Positions 34,766 to 43,007 of a DNA stretch of 64,000 nt are shown piece after piece. Below the pieces are notes generated by a model. The model was not told the DNA's origin, did no database searches, and saw only the letters and a list, made by a program, of their open reading frames with translations. The position numbers were made by a program, and so were the translations under genes. The stretch comes from Pyrinomonadaceae bacterium (GTDB lineage: Bacteria > Acidobacteriota > Blastocatellia > Pyrinomonadales > Pyrinomonadaceae), in the NCBI GenBank assembly GCA_030841105.1, contig JAVEDE010000022.1:19430-83429 (forward strand), written 5' to 3'. Positions within the stretch are counted from its first letter, which is position 1. Each line of letters starts with the position of its first letter.

Positions 34766-36142
34766 ATGGAGACGCGGAAGATAATTCGAGACATGCGGAG
34801 CACGGCGCTCTCGAAGTGCGTCCTCGTCCTGTTCGGCGCGCTGTCGCTGCACGCGCTGGCAGGGCGCGCGGGGACGACACAGGTGCGTCCACCGGGGGGC
34901 GCGTCAATCAAAACGGATCGCGCGCGCCACCCGCCGCTCGGCGTGCCCAAGCTGCCGCGCGCCGGGGGCAAGTTCAACGACCCGGTTTTCGGGACGGAGA
35001 TCATGCGCGTGACCGACGCGTTGACCGTCCCGAAGGGCGCGGGCACGAACTACAGCTACTGGGCGAGTTTCAATTCCGACAACACGTTGTTGCTCGTCAT
35101 GGAGACGGGCGTGCAGCAGGGCGCGAGCATCTACCGATTCGACCCCGCCACCTTCACGCTCGGCGCGCGTCTGCCGCCCGTGCCCTACTCGCCGCCCGGC
35201 AACGTCCCTATCCGCCTCGACGACGCCTGCTGGTCGTCTGTCGATCCAGACATCCTCTACGTGCATCAAGACCTCGGCACGAAGATTTACAAGTACAAAG
35301 TCTCGCGGCAGAGTTTCGCGCTCGTCGGCGACGTGGCGCGCGTGCTGCCGCGCGGGCAGAACATCCAGCAGATGGGGATGGCGACCGACAACGACACCTT
35401 CTCTTTCACCAAACGCGGCGGCGCGCCCGCGTACAAGCAACTCGGCTACGCCGTCTACCGCGCGTCCACGAACACCGTCCGCTTCCAGCACTCCGAAGTG
35501 ATCAACGAGGTGCGCATAGACAAGTCCGGGCGTTACCTCTACGTGAACACCAACGAGACGGGGCCGGGCAAGTTCGAGGGGCGCGTCGTTGACACGGAGA
35601 CGGGGGCGTTGACGAATTTGACGGACGACGCGCCCGACCACGCGCCCTCGCATTACGACGTAGGGACGGGCACGGTGGTCGGCAACGGCAACTATCTCGT
35701 CGGCATCTCCGCGCGCAGCCTCTCGACGCCGCACAAGTTCGCGAAAATTTTCGACCTCTCGCCGGAGAAGAACTACGGCGGCTTCCATCTCTCGATGCTG
35801 GCCGACAACGAGGGGTGGGTGCTCGTCAGTTTCTACACCGAGCACCCGAACGGCGTGATGCAGGGCGAGGTGGTACAGGTGGCGACGGACGGGACGGGGC
35901 GCGTGCGTCGCCTCTTTCATCATCAGGCCACGGGGACGGGTTACTACGACAGCCCACGCGCGAACATCTCGCGCGACGGCCGGTTCGTCGCGTTCAGTTC
36001 CAACTGGGGCGTGCAGAGCGACCGCCACGACATGTTCGTCGCGCGCATCGAATCCGCCCCGGCCGCCAACACGAAGCCCACCGTCCCCACGCCGTCGCCC
36101 GCGTCGAGGCCGAGACGGGCGACGGCGCGCGGTGGCGAATAG
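34766..36142 (+). CDS. Secreted beta-propeller protein (paralogue 1)
   Basis: 458 residues from ATG 34766 (GAGAGGGCGGG upstream). An N-terminal hydrophobic segment (~12-30) is probably a signal peptide or anchor. The body resembles TolB/WD40-like six- or seven-bladed propellers: PVFGTEIMRVTDAL, YSYWASFNSDNTLLLVMETG, DDAPDHAPSHYDVGTGT, GGFHLSMLADNEGWVLVSFY, YYDSPRANISRDGRFVAF. It is closely similar over nearly its whole length to the N-terminal ~400 residues of the protein at 37912-40407, but ends in a short Pro/Thr-rich basic tail. The two flank the PEP-CTERM gene, so they may act on or with that surface system. Function unknown. Confidence 0.8.
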   Translation: METRKIIRDMRSTALSKCVLVLFGALSLHALAGRAGTTQVRPPGGASIKTDRARHPPLGVPKLPRAGGKFNDPVFGTEIMRVTDALTVPKGAGTNYSYWASFNSDNTLLLVMETGVQQGASIYRFDPATFTLGARLPPVPYSPPGNVPIRLDDACWSSVDPDILYVHQDLGTKIYKYKVSRQSFALVGDVARVLPRGQNIQQMGMATDNDTFSFTKRGGAPAYKQLGYAVYRASTNTVRFQHSEVINEVRIDKSGRYLYVNTNETGPGKFEGRVVDTETGALTNLTDDAPDHAPSHYDVGTGTVVGNGNYLVGISARSLSTPHKFAKIFDLSPEKNYGGFHLSMLADNEGWVLVSFYTEHPNGVMQGEVVQVATDGTGRVRRLFHHQATGTGYYDSPRANISRDGRFVAFSSNWGVQSDRHDMFVARIESAPAANTKPTVPTPSPASRPRRATARGGE

Positions 36143-36184
36143 GACATCGGGTTAAGCGGCGATTAGGTTGATCAGGTGAAAAGT

Positions 36185-36223
36185 AAAACGCTCGCGGGCA
36201 GCGATGCTCCGCGAGCGTTTTTT
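36185..36223 (+). terminator. Intrinsic terminator (possibly two-way)
   Basis: A perfect 13-base stem, AAAACGCTCGCGG (36185-36197) with CCGCGAGCGTTTT (36209-36221), has an 11-base loop and is followed by a T-run (36218-36223). The leading A-run makes weak termination on the other strand possible. It lies between the convergent propeller and PEP-CTERM genes. Confidence 0.85.
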
Positions 36224-36235
36224 GATCCACGCGAA

Positions 36236-36302
36236 AATTTGAGAAGGGATAATTTGAGAAAGGAAGAGGCGCGCCGCCTTAAAGGAAGAGGCGTGCCGCC
36301 TT
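36236..36302. repeat. Two tandem direct repeats between terminator and PEP-CTERM gene
   Basis: A ~15-base unit starting AATTTGAGAA is repeated at 36236-36250 and 36251-36265. An overlapping 22-base unit (AAAGGAAGAGGCG...) follows as a head-to-tail pair at 36259-36280 and 36281-36302 with one difference. The last copy ends five bases from the stop codon of the minus-strand gene. Confidence 0.85.
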
Positions 36303-36307
36303 AGTCG

Positions 36308-37018
36308 TCAGGCCGCGCCGGTGTTCGCGTCGCGCCGGGAGTCTCTGCGCCGACGCCGCATGCGCTCGGCCACGCCCGCCAGTCCCGTGCCGAGCAGCAG
36401 GAGCGTGGCCGGTTCGGGCACGGTGGCGGCGGAGGGTTGGAAGTTGTAGCTGATGTTGGTGAGGCCGTAACCGATGTTCCCGTTGAGATTCATGAGCGCG
36501 AACGTGAGCGTCGCGATCCCTTGCCCGCTCAGAGTCATGCTGAATACGGGCGCGGCAAACGGGGGGACGGAGCCTTGTAGGATGCCGCTGAAGGTGAAGG
36601 CGGAAGTCAGGGTTAACGTGTCGGGGGCGCCGAAAGGGATGACGACGGGTTCGACTACAAAGTCGAAACTGCTGCCGTTGTACCAGACGTTCGTGTAAGT
36701 CGTGCCGTTGTACGTCGCGGTGTTGGTGAAGACGGTCGTGAAGCGCGTGATGTGGGAACTCGTCCCGAACGTTTGACCGGGCGCGCACGGCAGGCAACTC
36801 ATGGCAGACCCGCTGTTCCCTAATTTCTCATCAGACCCGCCAGCGGAAATACCCGCCCCGGAGAAATTGAAGCTGTAACCCGGAAAAGCGTTGAGGACGG
36901 GGTTTCGATGAGACAGAGTGCCGCTCGTGATAACGACGTGCTCGGCGCGCGCTTCGGAAGCGAGGAAAAGAGCGGTGAACAGCAGTAGGAGGGGCAGCGC
37001 GCGGGCTGGATTTCGCAT
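36308..37018 (-). CDS. PEP-CTERM sorting-domain protein (exosortase substrate)
   Basis: 236 residues. Signal peptide: basic start MRNPARA, then LPLLLLFTALFLASEARA. The C-terminus has the full sorting signal: VPEPATLLLLGTGLAGVAER (Pro-Glu-Pro motif and hydrophobic helix) followed by the Arg-rich run RMRRRRRDSRR. The exported part (~28-200) is rich in Thr, Ser, Asn, Gly and Phe, with TNTATYNGTTYTNVWYNGSS, typical of beta-rich PEP-CTERM surface proteins. It contains a Cys-x2-Cys pair (CLPCAPG). It should be exported by Sec, cut by the exosortase (40633-41700) and sent to the cell surface or matrix. ATG 37018 is preceded by AAGGAAG; longer upstream frames lack a signal. Confidence 0.92.
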   Translation of the reverse strand: MRNPARALPLLLLFTALFLASEARAEHVVITSGTLSHRNPVLNAFPGYSFNFSGAGISAGGSDEKLGNSGSAMSCLPCAPGQTFGTSSHITRFTTVFTNTATYNGTTYTNVWYNGSSFDFVVEPVVIPFGAPDTLTLTSAFTFSGILQGSVPPFAAPVFSMTLSGQGIATLTFALMNLNGNIGYGLTNISYNFQPSAATVPEPATLLLLGTGLAGVAERMRRRRRDSRRDANTGAA

Positions 37019-37421
37019 GATGTGGTCTTCCTTGTAGTTTGGCGGAGCGGGTGGCCGCAGTCTTTCGACCGCGAACTGGCTGGCGTTGATCAGCTTGTCC
37101 CAAACCAGCCGGCACGTCAAGTTTAAAGTTCTAATCGGCACAATTTTCCTCTGAAAGTGCGCCGCTTAGTTCAATCCTCTCTAGAATTTCGTGGCTCGCG
37201 AGGGGGGCGTGGGCGGCGGCGATAAAAGTCGTTGACAAGCATTGATAAATTCTGTTTAATGAATTGTCTGTTGTGCGCGTCCGTCAGCGACGAGTGCGAC
37301 ATTGTTCTTTCAGGTAGAGATTGCACACGATAATGGCAAACTTGTCGCGAGGCGAGGGCGCAAAGCCGTGAGTCTCTCCGGCGCGAAGCAGGGCGTTGAA
37401 TTTCGACGCGGGCGCGCAGTT

Positions 37422-37442
37422 GAGATTGTCTGGTTGCCGAAG
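37422..37442. repeat. 21-base dispersed repeat, copy 1
   Basis: This copy matches the one at 37880-37900 with a single C/T change. Both are preceded by a diverged copy of a CGCAAAGCC-containing segment, so they look like remnants of a longer duplication. Confidence 0.75.
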
Positions 37443-37879
37443 GCGATCCGAAGAAAGCCGTGACTTCGTGTTTCTTTGTGAACCAGACCGCCCCGGCGGT
37501 TCACACGCTTCGGCGGAACTTGTTTCTTCACAGCTCTCCGCCGCCGGAGGCTCAAGTTCTCCCGCCAAAGGTTCGAGGTCGCGGCGGAATTATCCGCGTG
37601 CAGTTCTTGTCGTTTTATAATTCCTTTTCTTCCGTCCGCTAATTCTTCAGCTTCAGACGTTCGCGTCAAATCACGCTTTTATCTTCCGAGTTCGAGCAGG
37701 CGAGTTTGAGTCGCTTCAGACTTGAACGGCTGCGACTGCCTCCGGCTAGTCGTGTCGCCGCCGTCATCGCAGTCGCCTGCCTCCTCTCCCGTCAAGCACA
37801 GCAATCACCGAATTAAAGGCACCCCCGTAGTGATGCGGGTTCGCAAAGCCAGGAGTCTCGTCAAGGTCTGCAAGGCCGC

Positions 37880-37900
37880 GAGATTGTCCGGTTGCCGAAG
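37880..37900. repeat. 21-base dispersed repeat, copy 2
   Basis: Same word as at 37422-37442 with one difference. It ends at the GTG that could be an alternative start of the following gene. Confidence 0.75.
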
Positions 37901-37911
37901 TGAGGCTCAAG

Positions 37912-40407
37912 ATGAATAACCCCCGGGTGTTCACGCAACAATCCGTCCGCCTACTTTTACCTCAACTCAAATTCGCACTCGTCCTCGCGCTCGCGCTCTT
38001 CGCGTCGGGCAGCGCGGCGGCGACGCACGCGCAGACGCCCGGCGAAATCAAGACCGACCTCGGCCTGTACACCCCGTCGGCCGTGCCGTCGTTGCCTGCG
38101 GCGGGCGGCAAGTTGAGCGACCCGATCTTCGGGACGGAGATCATGCGCGTGACGGACGGACGCGACGGCACGGGCGCGGGCACGTCCTACTCTTACTGGC
38201 CGACCTTCAACGCCGACAACACGCGCGTGCTCGTGATGGGCGCGGGCGGCGAGGCCGGAATCGCCATCTACGACTTCGACCCGGCGAGCTTCCGCCTCGG
38301 CGCGAAGCACCAACTCCCGCTGCTCAACGGCGGCTACCCGTTCACCTACGATCTGACGTGGAGCCACAACGAGCCGGACATCCTCTACGGCCACATGGGA
38401 GCGGCGCTCTGGCGTTACAACGCGCGCAAGGGCGAGTACGCGCTTGCCTTCGACCTCGCCTCGCGCCTGCCCGCCGGATACTATTTTGCGCAGGGGAGTT
38501 TGAGCGCGGACGACGACGTGTTCGCCTGCACCTTGATGCAGTCGGGCACGTGGACTGTGGTCGGCTACATGGCCTACCGCCGTTCGACCGACACGATCCT
38601 CTACCGCTCAAGCGACGACCACAACGAAGTCAGAATTGACAAGTCGGGTCGCTACCTCTTCGTCAACACGAACGATCAGGGCGTCGGGAAGATCGAAGTT
38701 CGCATCGTTGATCTGGCGACGGGACAATCCACGGGGTTAACGGACGACGCGCCGGATCACGCGCCGTCGCACTACGACGTGGGTACGGGCACGGCCGTCG
38801 GCAACGGCAACTATCTCGTCGGCATCTCGTCGCGCAACCTCTCGACGCCGCGCAGCTACACGAAAATTCTAGACCTCTCCGCGCAGGGCAACTACGGCGG
38901 CTTTCACCTCTCCATGTTGGCCGACAACGAGGAGTGGTCGCTCGTCAGTTTCTACACGCCGCATTTGAACGGCGTGATGCAAGGTGAAGTCGTGCAGGTC
39001 TCGACGGACGGGACGGGGCGCGTGCGTCGCCTGTTTCATCATCAGGCGATAGTGGCGAGCTACTACGACAGCCCGCGCGCGAACATCTCGCGCGACGGCC
39101 GGTTCGTCGCCTTCACGTCGAACTGGGGCGTGGCGGGCGGTCGTCACGACATGTTCATCGCGCGCATCAACCCCGCGCCGTCTTCGTCCGCGACTCCCAC
39201 GCCGACGCCCACGCCGACCGCAACTCCGACTCCTAATCCGACTGCGACTCCGACGCCGACGCCCACGCCGACGCCGCTCAACGCGCCCGCGCTCGTCGCG
39301 GCAGCGCGCGCCTCGGCCGCCACGCTCGCCGGTGCGCCGACAGTCTCGGACGCAGAGATCAACGTCTTGGAGAGCAAGATCGAGGCGGCTTACGCGGCCT
39401 ACGCCAGAGAGTCAGGCCAGTTCTCAGCGTCCGCGCAGATTGACGGCGGCCTGCGCATCTCGCTCTATTTTTCGCGCGCCTCGGAAGCGTTGGCGGCGGC
39501 GGGCGCGCTGCCCTCCGGCGTGCAGAACCGCTTGCAGATCACGGCCTCGCGTCTGGCGCAGGTGAGCAACTTGATGCTCCCGTCCGCAGGCAGCGCGCCC
39601 GGCAGTTTCGCGCACGCGCCCTCGGCGGCAACCGACCTCGCCTTCATCGGCGCGGCCAACACCTTTTCGAGCGCGAGCATGTCGCCCGTGCTCGCGCCCC
39701 AGAGTCTCGGCACGATCACGGGCGACGCCGCGCAGAGTCCACTGGCGCGCACGAGCGTCGCCGCCGACAGAAGCGGCAACAACCCGCTGCCCTTTGAACT
39801 CGCGGGCGCAAGCGTCTCGGTGGGCGGGCGTGCCGCGCCGCTCATCTACGTGTCGCCCGCGCGCATCTCGTTCCTCGTCCCGCAGGGGTTGCCGCAGGGC
39901 GAACTGGAAGTGCTCGTCACTTCGCAGGACGGTTACGTCTCGCGCGGCACAATCGTCGTCAACGCCGTCGCGCCCGCCCTCTTCACCGCCGACGCGAGCG
40001 GCGCGGGGAACGCGCTCTCCATGAACGGCAGCGAACCGGGCGCGAACTCCTACGACGTGCAATCGCCGCACGCGCTCAGCACGGACAAACGCACGCGCGT
40101 CTCGCTGTTCGCCACCGGCATGAGCGCGGGCGCGGCCAACATCTACCCGGCCAACGACGTGCGTGCGGACGACGGCCGGATCATCATCAACGTCGCAGAG
40201 GCGTTGACGGTCGAAGCGCGCACGCGCGACGGGCGGCTCTATCACCTGCCCGTAGAGTACGCGGGCGCGATGCTCGACGGGCGGCTGCCCGGCCTTGAGC
40301 AAGTCAACGTCCTGCTCCACCCCGAACTGCGCGGCGCAGGTTTAGTTGACCTGACCATCGTCGTCGGCGGCCAGCGCAGCAACACCGCCACGATCAATAT
40401 CAAGTAA
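37912..40407 (+). CDS. Secreted beta-propeller protein with C-terminal TIGR03437 domain (paralogue 2)
   Basis: 831 residues from ATG 37912 (GAGG seven bases upstream; GTG at 37900 is an alternative). Signal peptide ~20-42 (FALVLALALFASGSAAATHA). Propeller ~60-425, nearly the same as in the gene at 34766. Then comes a Pro/Thr repeat linker (TPTPTPTATPTPNPT region, ~430-465), a mostly helical segment (~465-600) and a beta-rich C-terminal domain (~620-831). That domain has LIYVSPARISFLVPQGLPQG, VVNAVAPALFTADASGAGNA and LFATGMSAGAANIY, the TIGR03437 (Solibacter) signature known mainly from Acidobacteriota surface proteins. No exosortase signal is seen. Secreted or outer-membrane location is likely; function unknown. 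Confidence 0.88.
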   Translation: MNNPRVFTQQSVRLLLPQLKFALVLALALFASGSAAATHAQTPGEIKTDLGLYTPSAVPSLPAAGGKLSDPIFGTEIMRVTDGRDGTGAGTSYSYWPTFNADNTRVLVMGAGGEAGIAIYDFDPASFRLGAKHQLPLLNGGYPFTYDLTWSHNEPDILYGHMGAALWRYNARKGEYALAFDLASRLPAGYYFAQGSLSADDDVFACTLMQSGTWTVVGYMAYRRSTDTILYRSSDDHNEVRIDKSGRYLFVNTNDQGVGKIEVRIVDLATGQSTGLTDDAPDHAPSHYDVGTGTAVGNGNYLVGISSRNLSTPRSYTKILDLSAQGNYGGFHLSMLADNEEWSLVSFYTPHLNGVMQGEVVQVSTDGTGRVRRLFHHQAIVASYYDSPRANISRDGRFVAFTSNWGVAGGRHDMFIARINPAPSSSATPTPTPTPTATPTPNPTATPTPTPTPTPLNAPALVAAARASAATLAGAPTVSDAEINVLESKIEAAYAAYARESGQFSASAQIDGGLRISLYFSRASEALAAAGALPSGVQNRLQITASRLAQVSNLMLPSAGSAPGSFAHAPSAATDLAFIGAANTFSSASMSPVLAPQSLGTITGDAAQSPLARTSVAADRSGNNPLPFELAGASVSVGGRAAPLIYVSPARISFLVPQGLPQGELEVLVTSQDGYVSRGTIVVNAVAPALFTADASGAGNALSMNGSEPGANSYDVQSPHALSTDKRTRVSLFATGMSAGAANIYPANDVRADDGRIIINVAEALTVEARTRDGRLYHLPVEYAGAMLDGRLPGLEQVNVLLHPELRGAGLVDLTIVVGGQRSNTATINIK

Positions 40408-40408
40408 G

Positions 40409-40494
40409 ACAGTGACAAGTGACGAGTGACGAGTGACGAGTTGAAAACCAAAGCGGTTTTAACTTATCACTCGTCACTCGTCACTTGTCACTGT
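40409..40494. repeat. Heptad-repeat inverted repeat B (AGTGACG type)
   Basis: The left arm (40409-40442) holds AGTGACA, AGTGACG, AGTGACG, AGTGACG. The right arm (40461-40494) is the reverse complement with two differences over 34 bases. The 18-base loop can itself pair (AAAACC with GGTTTT), giving a nearly continuous ~40-base-pair hairpin. It begins two bases after the stop of the propeller gene. A weaker stem with GC-rich arms (about 40557-40584) lies further downstream, before the exosortase gene. Confidence 0.92.
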
Positions 40495-40632
40495 CTTACT
40501 GTCACTGCTTTTCCTGTTGCCCCTCCCGCTACGCTTTTGTTACTCTCTTAAACGGCGCGAGACGGTTGTCCCCGTTCTCGCGAGCCGGCCTGCCTTCTGT
40601 CAGCGCGAAAGTTTTCCTGAAGTTTAATATCA

Positions 40633-41700
40633 ATGACAGCCTTAACAGTCCCCCAACTCTGGAAGCCGGTGGCCGTCGCCGCCGCCGTCCTCTTCGTCTA
40701 CGCGACGGTGCTGGTGAAACTCGGCGGGCAGTGGTGGACTGACGAAAACTACTCGCACGGGCTGCTCATCCCGTTCATCATCGGCTACATCCTGTGGAGC
40801 GAGCGCGCGAGATTAGAGGGCACGCCGCGGCGGCCTTCGCTCGCATGGGGCGGCGCGCTCGTAGTCGGCGCGCTCCTGATGTTGTGGGCGGGGACGGCGG
40901 GCGCGGAACTCTTCATGCAGCGCACGTCGCTCGTCGTGATGCTGGCGGGCATCGTCGTCTATTTCTGGGGCTGGCACATCCTGCGGCTCACGCTCGTCCC
41001 GCTGCTTTTGCTCGCGCTGGCGATCCCGATCCCGGCGATCATCTTCAACCAGATCGCATTCCCCTTACAGTTGTTCGCGTCGCGCTGCGCCGTGTGGGCG
41101 ATGCGCGCCTTCGACATCCCGGTCTTGCGGCAGGGGAACGTCATCGAGTTGATGCCGCTCAATTCGGCCGTCACGAAGAAACTCGAAGTGGTCGAAGCCT
41201 GTAGCGGCATCCGTTCGCTGATGACGTTGATGACGCTCGCCGTCGTCTTCGCCTACTTCACGCACCCGCGCGGCAAGGGGCAGCAGGGCGGGGGCTTGCG
41301 TGCGAGTTTGAAGCGTTACGGCACGTGGCGTTCGGCCATCCTCGTGCTCTCGGCCGTGCCCATCGCGATCATCACGAACGCGGGGCGCGTGAGCGGCACG
41401 GGCATCCTCGCGCGCTACTACGGGACGGAAGTAGCCGACGGTTTCTTCCACGAGTTCTCCGGCTGGGTCGTCTACATCGCCGCGTTCATGCTCCTCTTTG
41501 CGCTCGGCTGGGTGCTCGACAAGTTCGGCGGGCGCGGGAAGACACGGCCGCCCAAAACTCGGCAGGCGCAAGCGGCGACCACAGACCCGGCGCGCACCAC
41601 ACCGGACGAGACGGGCGATGCGCCGCTCGTCGGCGCGACAAACGCGACTGCCGCGACGGCAACCATGTCTCTGCGCGAACGCGGCGCGGACGGATCGTAA
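40633..41700 (+). CDS. Exosortase (EpsH-type transpeptidase)
   Basis: 355 residues with about eight membrane helices. The three catalytic residues of the exosortase family are present: Cys190 in VVEACSGIRSL, Arg252 in ITNAGRVSGTG and His273 in GFFHEFSGWVVY. ENYSHGLLIPFIIGYILW near the N-terminus is also typical. It cleaves PEP-CTERM proteins after export and probably joins them to another molecule. The C-terminal ~65 residues are an Ala/Thr-rich cytosolic tail with no EpsI domain; EpsI is a separate gene 380 bases downstream. The known substrate in the window is the protein at 36308-37018. The ribosome site is weak. Confidence 0.93.
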   Translation: MTALTVPQLWKPVAVAAAVLFVYATVLVKLGGQWWTDENYSHGLLIPFIIGYILWSERARLEGTPRRPSLAWGGALVVGALLMLWAGTAGAELFMQRTSLVVMLAGIVVYFWGWHILRLTLVPLLLLALAIPIPAIIFNQIAFPLQLFASRCAVWAMRAFDIPVLRQGNVIELMPLNSAVTKKLEVVEACSGIRSLMTLMTLAVVFAYFTHPRGKGQQGGGLRASLKRYGTWRSAILVLSAVPIAIITNAGRVSGTGILARYYGTEVADGFFHEFSGWVVYIAAFMLLFALGWVLDKFGGRGKTRPPKTRQAQAATTDPARTTPDETGDAPLVGATNATAATATMSLRERGADGS

Positions 41701-41740
41701 AGAGACTGTTAGCCAGCATGTTGAGGAAGGAAGCAAATCC

Positions 41741-42040
41741 ATGACCGGCGAAGAAATGGAACGCGCAATTGAATTTCTCTTACAGAGTCAGGCGAACTTT
41801 GAGGCGCGCATGGGCGCGTTTGCAGCGAGACAAGCGGCCTTTGAAGAACAGCAGAGGCGCACCGATGAACAGATCGCCGAGACGGGGCGACAGTTAGCGG
41901 CCTACGCGGAGACGCAGAGCGAGTTCATCCAGATCACGACTCGCAACGTTGACGCGCTGACAGCGGCGCAGGCGAAGACCGACGAACGACTGAATAAGTT
42001 GATCGGGTTATTCGAGCAACACATCGTCGCGGGGCATTAA
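41741..42040 (+). CDS. Small coiled-coil protein
   Basis: 99 residues, no signal or membrane segment. Almost the whole chain is charged helix with heptad-like spacing (ERAIEFLLQSQANFEARMGA, EEQQRRTDEQIAETGRQLAA). ATG 41741 follows GAGGAAGGAAG. It stands between exosortase and EpsI genes. A similar type of short coiled-coil protein is common in Acidobacteriota genomes as a stand-alone gene, but no function is known. A role as a cytosolic partner of the exosortase or its tail is speculation from position only. Confidence 0.7.
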   Translation: MTGEEMERAIEFLLQSQANFEARMGAFAARQAAFEEQQRRTDEQIAETGRQLAAYAETQSEFIQITTRNVDALTAAQAKTDERLNKLIGLFEQHIVAGH

Positions 42041-42080
42041 AGGTGCTTGCCCGCCGCGCTCGGCTAGCAATTGTGAAGAT

Positions 42081-42731
42081 ATGAGATCGAAGAAGTGGCA
42101 TTTCTGGGCGTTGCTGTTGCTCCTGCTGGCGGGCGGGTCGGTGGTCAATTTGTGGGAGCACATCGGCGAGGCGAGCGTCGTCAGGCGCGAGTTGAAAGAG
42201 TTTCCGACGCAGGTCGGCCGTTGGCAACAGCGCGGCGCGGACACGCGTTTCGACGCGCAGACTGAAAGCGTCCTGCGCGCCGACGATTACCTCGCGCGCG
42301 ATTACGCGTTGCCCGACGGCCGCTTCGCCAACTTCTACGTCGGCTACTACGCCACGCAGCGCAACGGCGCGACCTATCACAGCCCGCTCAACTGCCTGCC
42401 CGGCGCGGGCTGGACGCTGAACGAACCGGCCGCCATCCAAATCACGCCCGCCGACGGCGGCCAGCCCTTCGAGGCCAACCGCTACATCATCCAGAACGGC
42501 GACGCGCGCCAGTTGCTCATCTACTGGTATCAGGGGCGCGGACGCGCCGTGGCGAGCGAGTACTGGGGGAAGATTTACACGGTCGTTGACAGCGTCAAGC
42601 GCAGGCGTTCGGACGGCGCGATGGTGCGCGTGATCGTGCCGATTCAGAAGTCGGAGGAGGACGCGCTCGCCCTCGCTTCGGAACTCGCGGCGCAGGCCGC
42701 GCCCTCGCTCCCGACGTTCGTCCCGAACTAA
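42081..42731 (+). CDS. epsI: EpsI family protein (exosortase partner)
   Basis: 216 residues. One N-terminal membrane helix (~8-26) is followed by a periplasmic domain of the EpsI/DUF3485 family: FPTQVGRWQQRG, then YHSPLNCLPGAGWTLNEP, LLIYWYQGRGRAVASEYWGK, and PIQKSEEDALALASELA. HSPLNCLPGAGW is the hallmark block, with a conserved Cys. EpsI is either fused to the exosortase or encoded next to it in many loci and supports exopolysaccharide or sorting function; its biochemical role is open. Confidence 0.92.
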   Translation: MRSKKWHFWALLLLLLAGGSVVNLWEHIGEASVVRRELKEFPTQVGRWQQRGADTRFDAQTESVLRADDYLARDYALPDGRFANFYVGYYATQRNGATYHSPLNCLPGAGWTLNEPAAIQITPADGGQPFEANRYIIQNGDARQLLIYWYQGRGRAVASEYWGKIYTVVDSVKRRRSDGAMVRVIVPIQKSEEDALALASELAAQAAPSLPTFVPN

Positions 42732-43007
42732 AGAACGTGGGAAAGTTGGACGCAGAGCGCGTGGGAAGTGGTAACATAAAAGCGTGGCGGTTTTGGGGAA
42801 AGACGTGGCCGCCGTTTCAGGAAGAGAAACTCGATTGCCAGTTTTATCATTGTGAAGTTTCAAGCCGTTCGGGGTGTGCCTCACCCGCAAGCGGCCGGAA
42901 CGAGACGATGTTTCAGATGGCTTGATTAACCAGCAGACGCGGCCGCCGCTCACAGACCGTTGCCCCGGTCAGAGCGCGTGGGACGCGAAGGAGTCCGAAA
43001 GACCGAG

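Larger units (their letters stand above)
37019..37911. other. 893-base stretch without a convincing gene, with an internal duplicated block
   Basis: Short frames on both strands show no recognisable protein. Two related blocks occur: CGCAAAGCC...GAGTCTC near 37359 and 37845, each followed by a nearly identical 21-base word (37422-37442 and 37880-37900, one difference: GAGATTGTCTGGTTGCCGAA in the first copy). The second block ends 11 bases before the propeller gene start. The region separates divergent genes and must carry the promoters of both, but I see no convincing sigma70 or sigma54 boxes. Confidence 0.5.

Noticed and set aside
37019..37200. Sigma54-type (-24/-12) promoter expected for PEP-CTERM genes
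   Set aside because: I looked on the minus strand upstream of 37018 and saw no GG/GC pair with the right spacing; a TTGACG word has no fitting -10 box.
37284..37669. Minus-strand frames of about 94-119 codons in the gap before the second propeller
   Set aside because: No ribosome site or recognised domain, and they run across the duplicated noncoding block.
42737..42925. 62-codon frame before the PrsT-like gene
   Set aside because: No ribosome site, no recognisable features, unusual composition; likely the leader region of the next gene.
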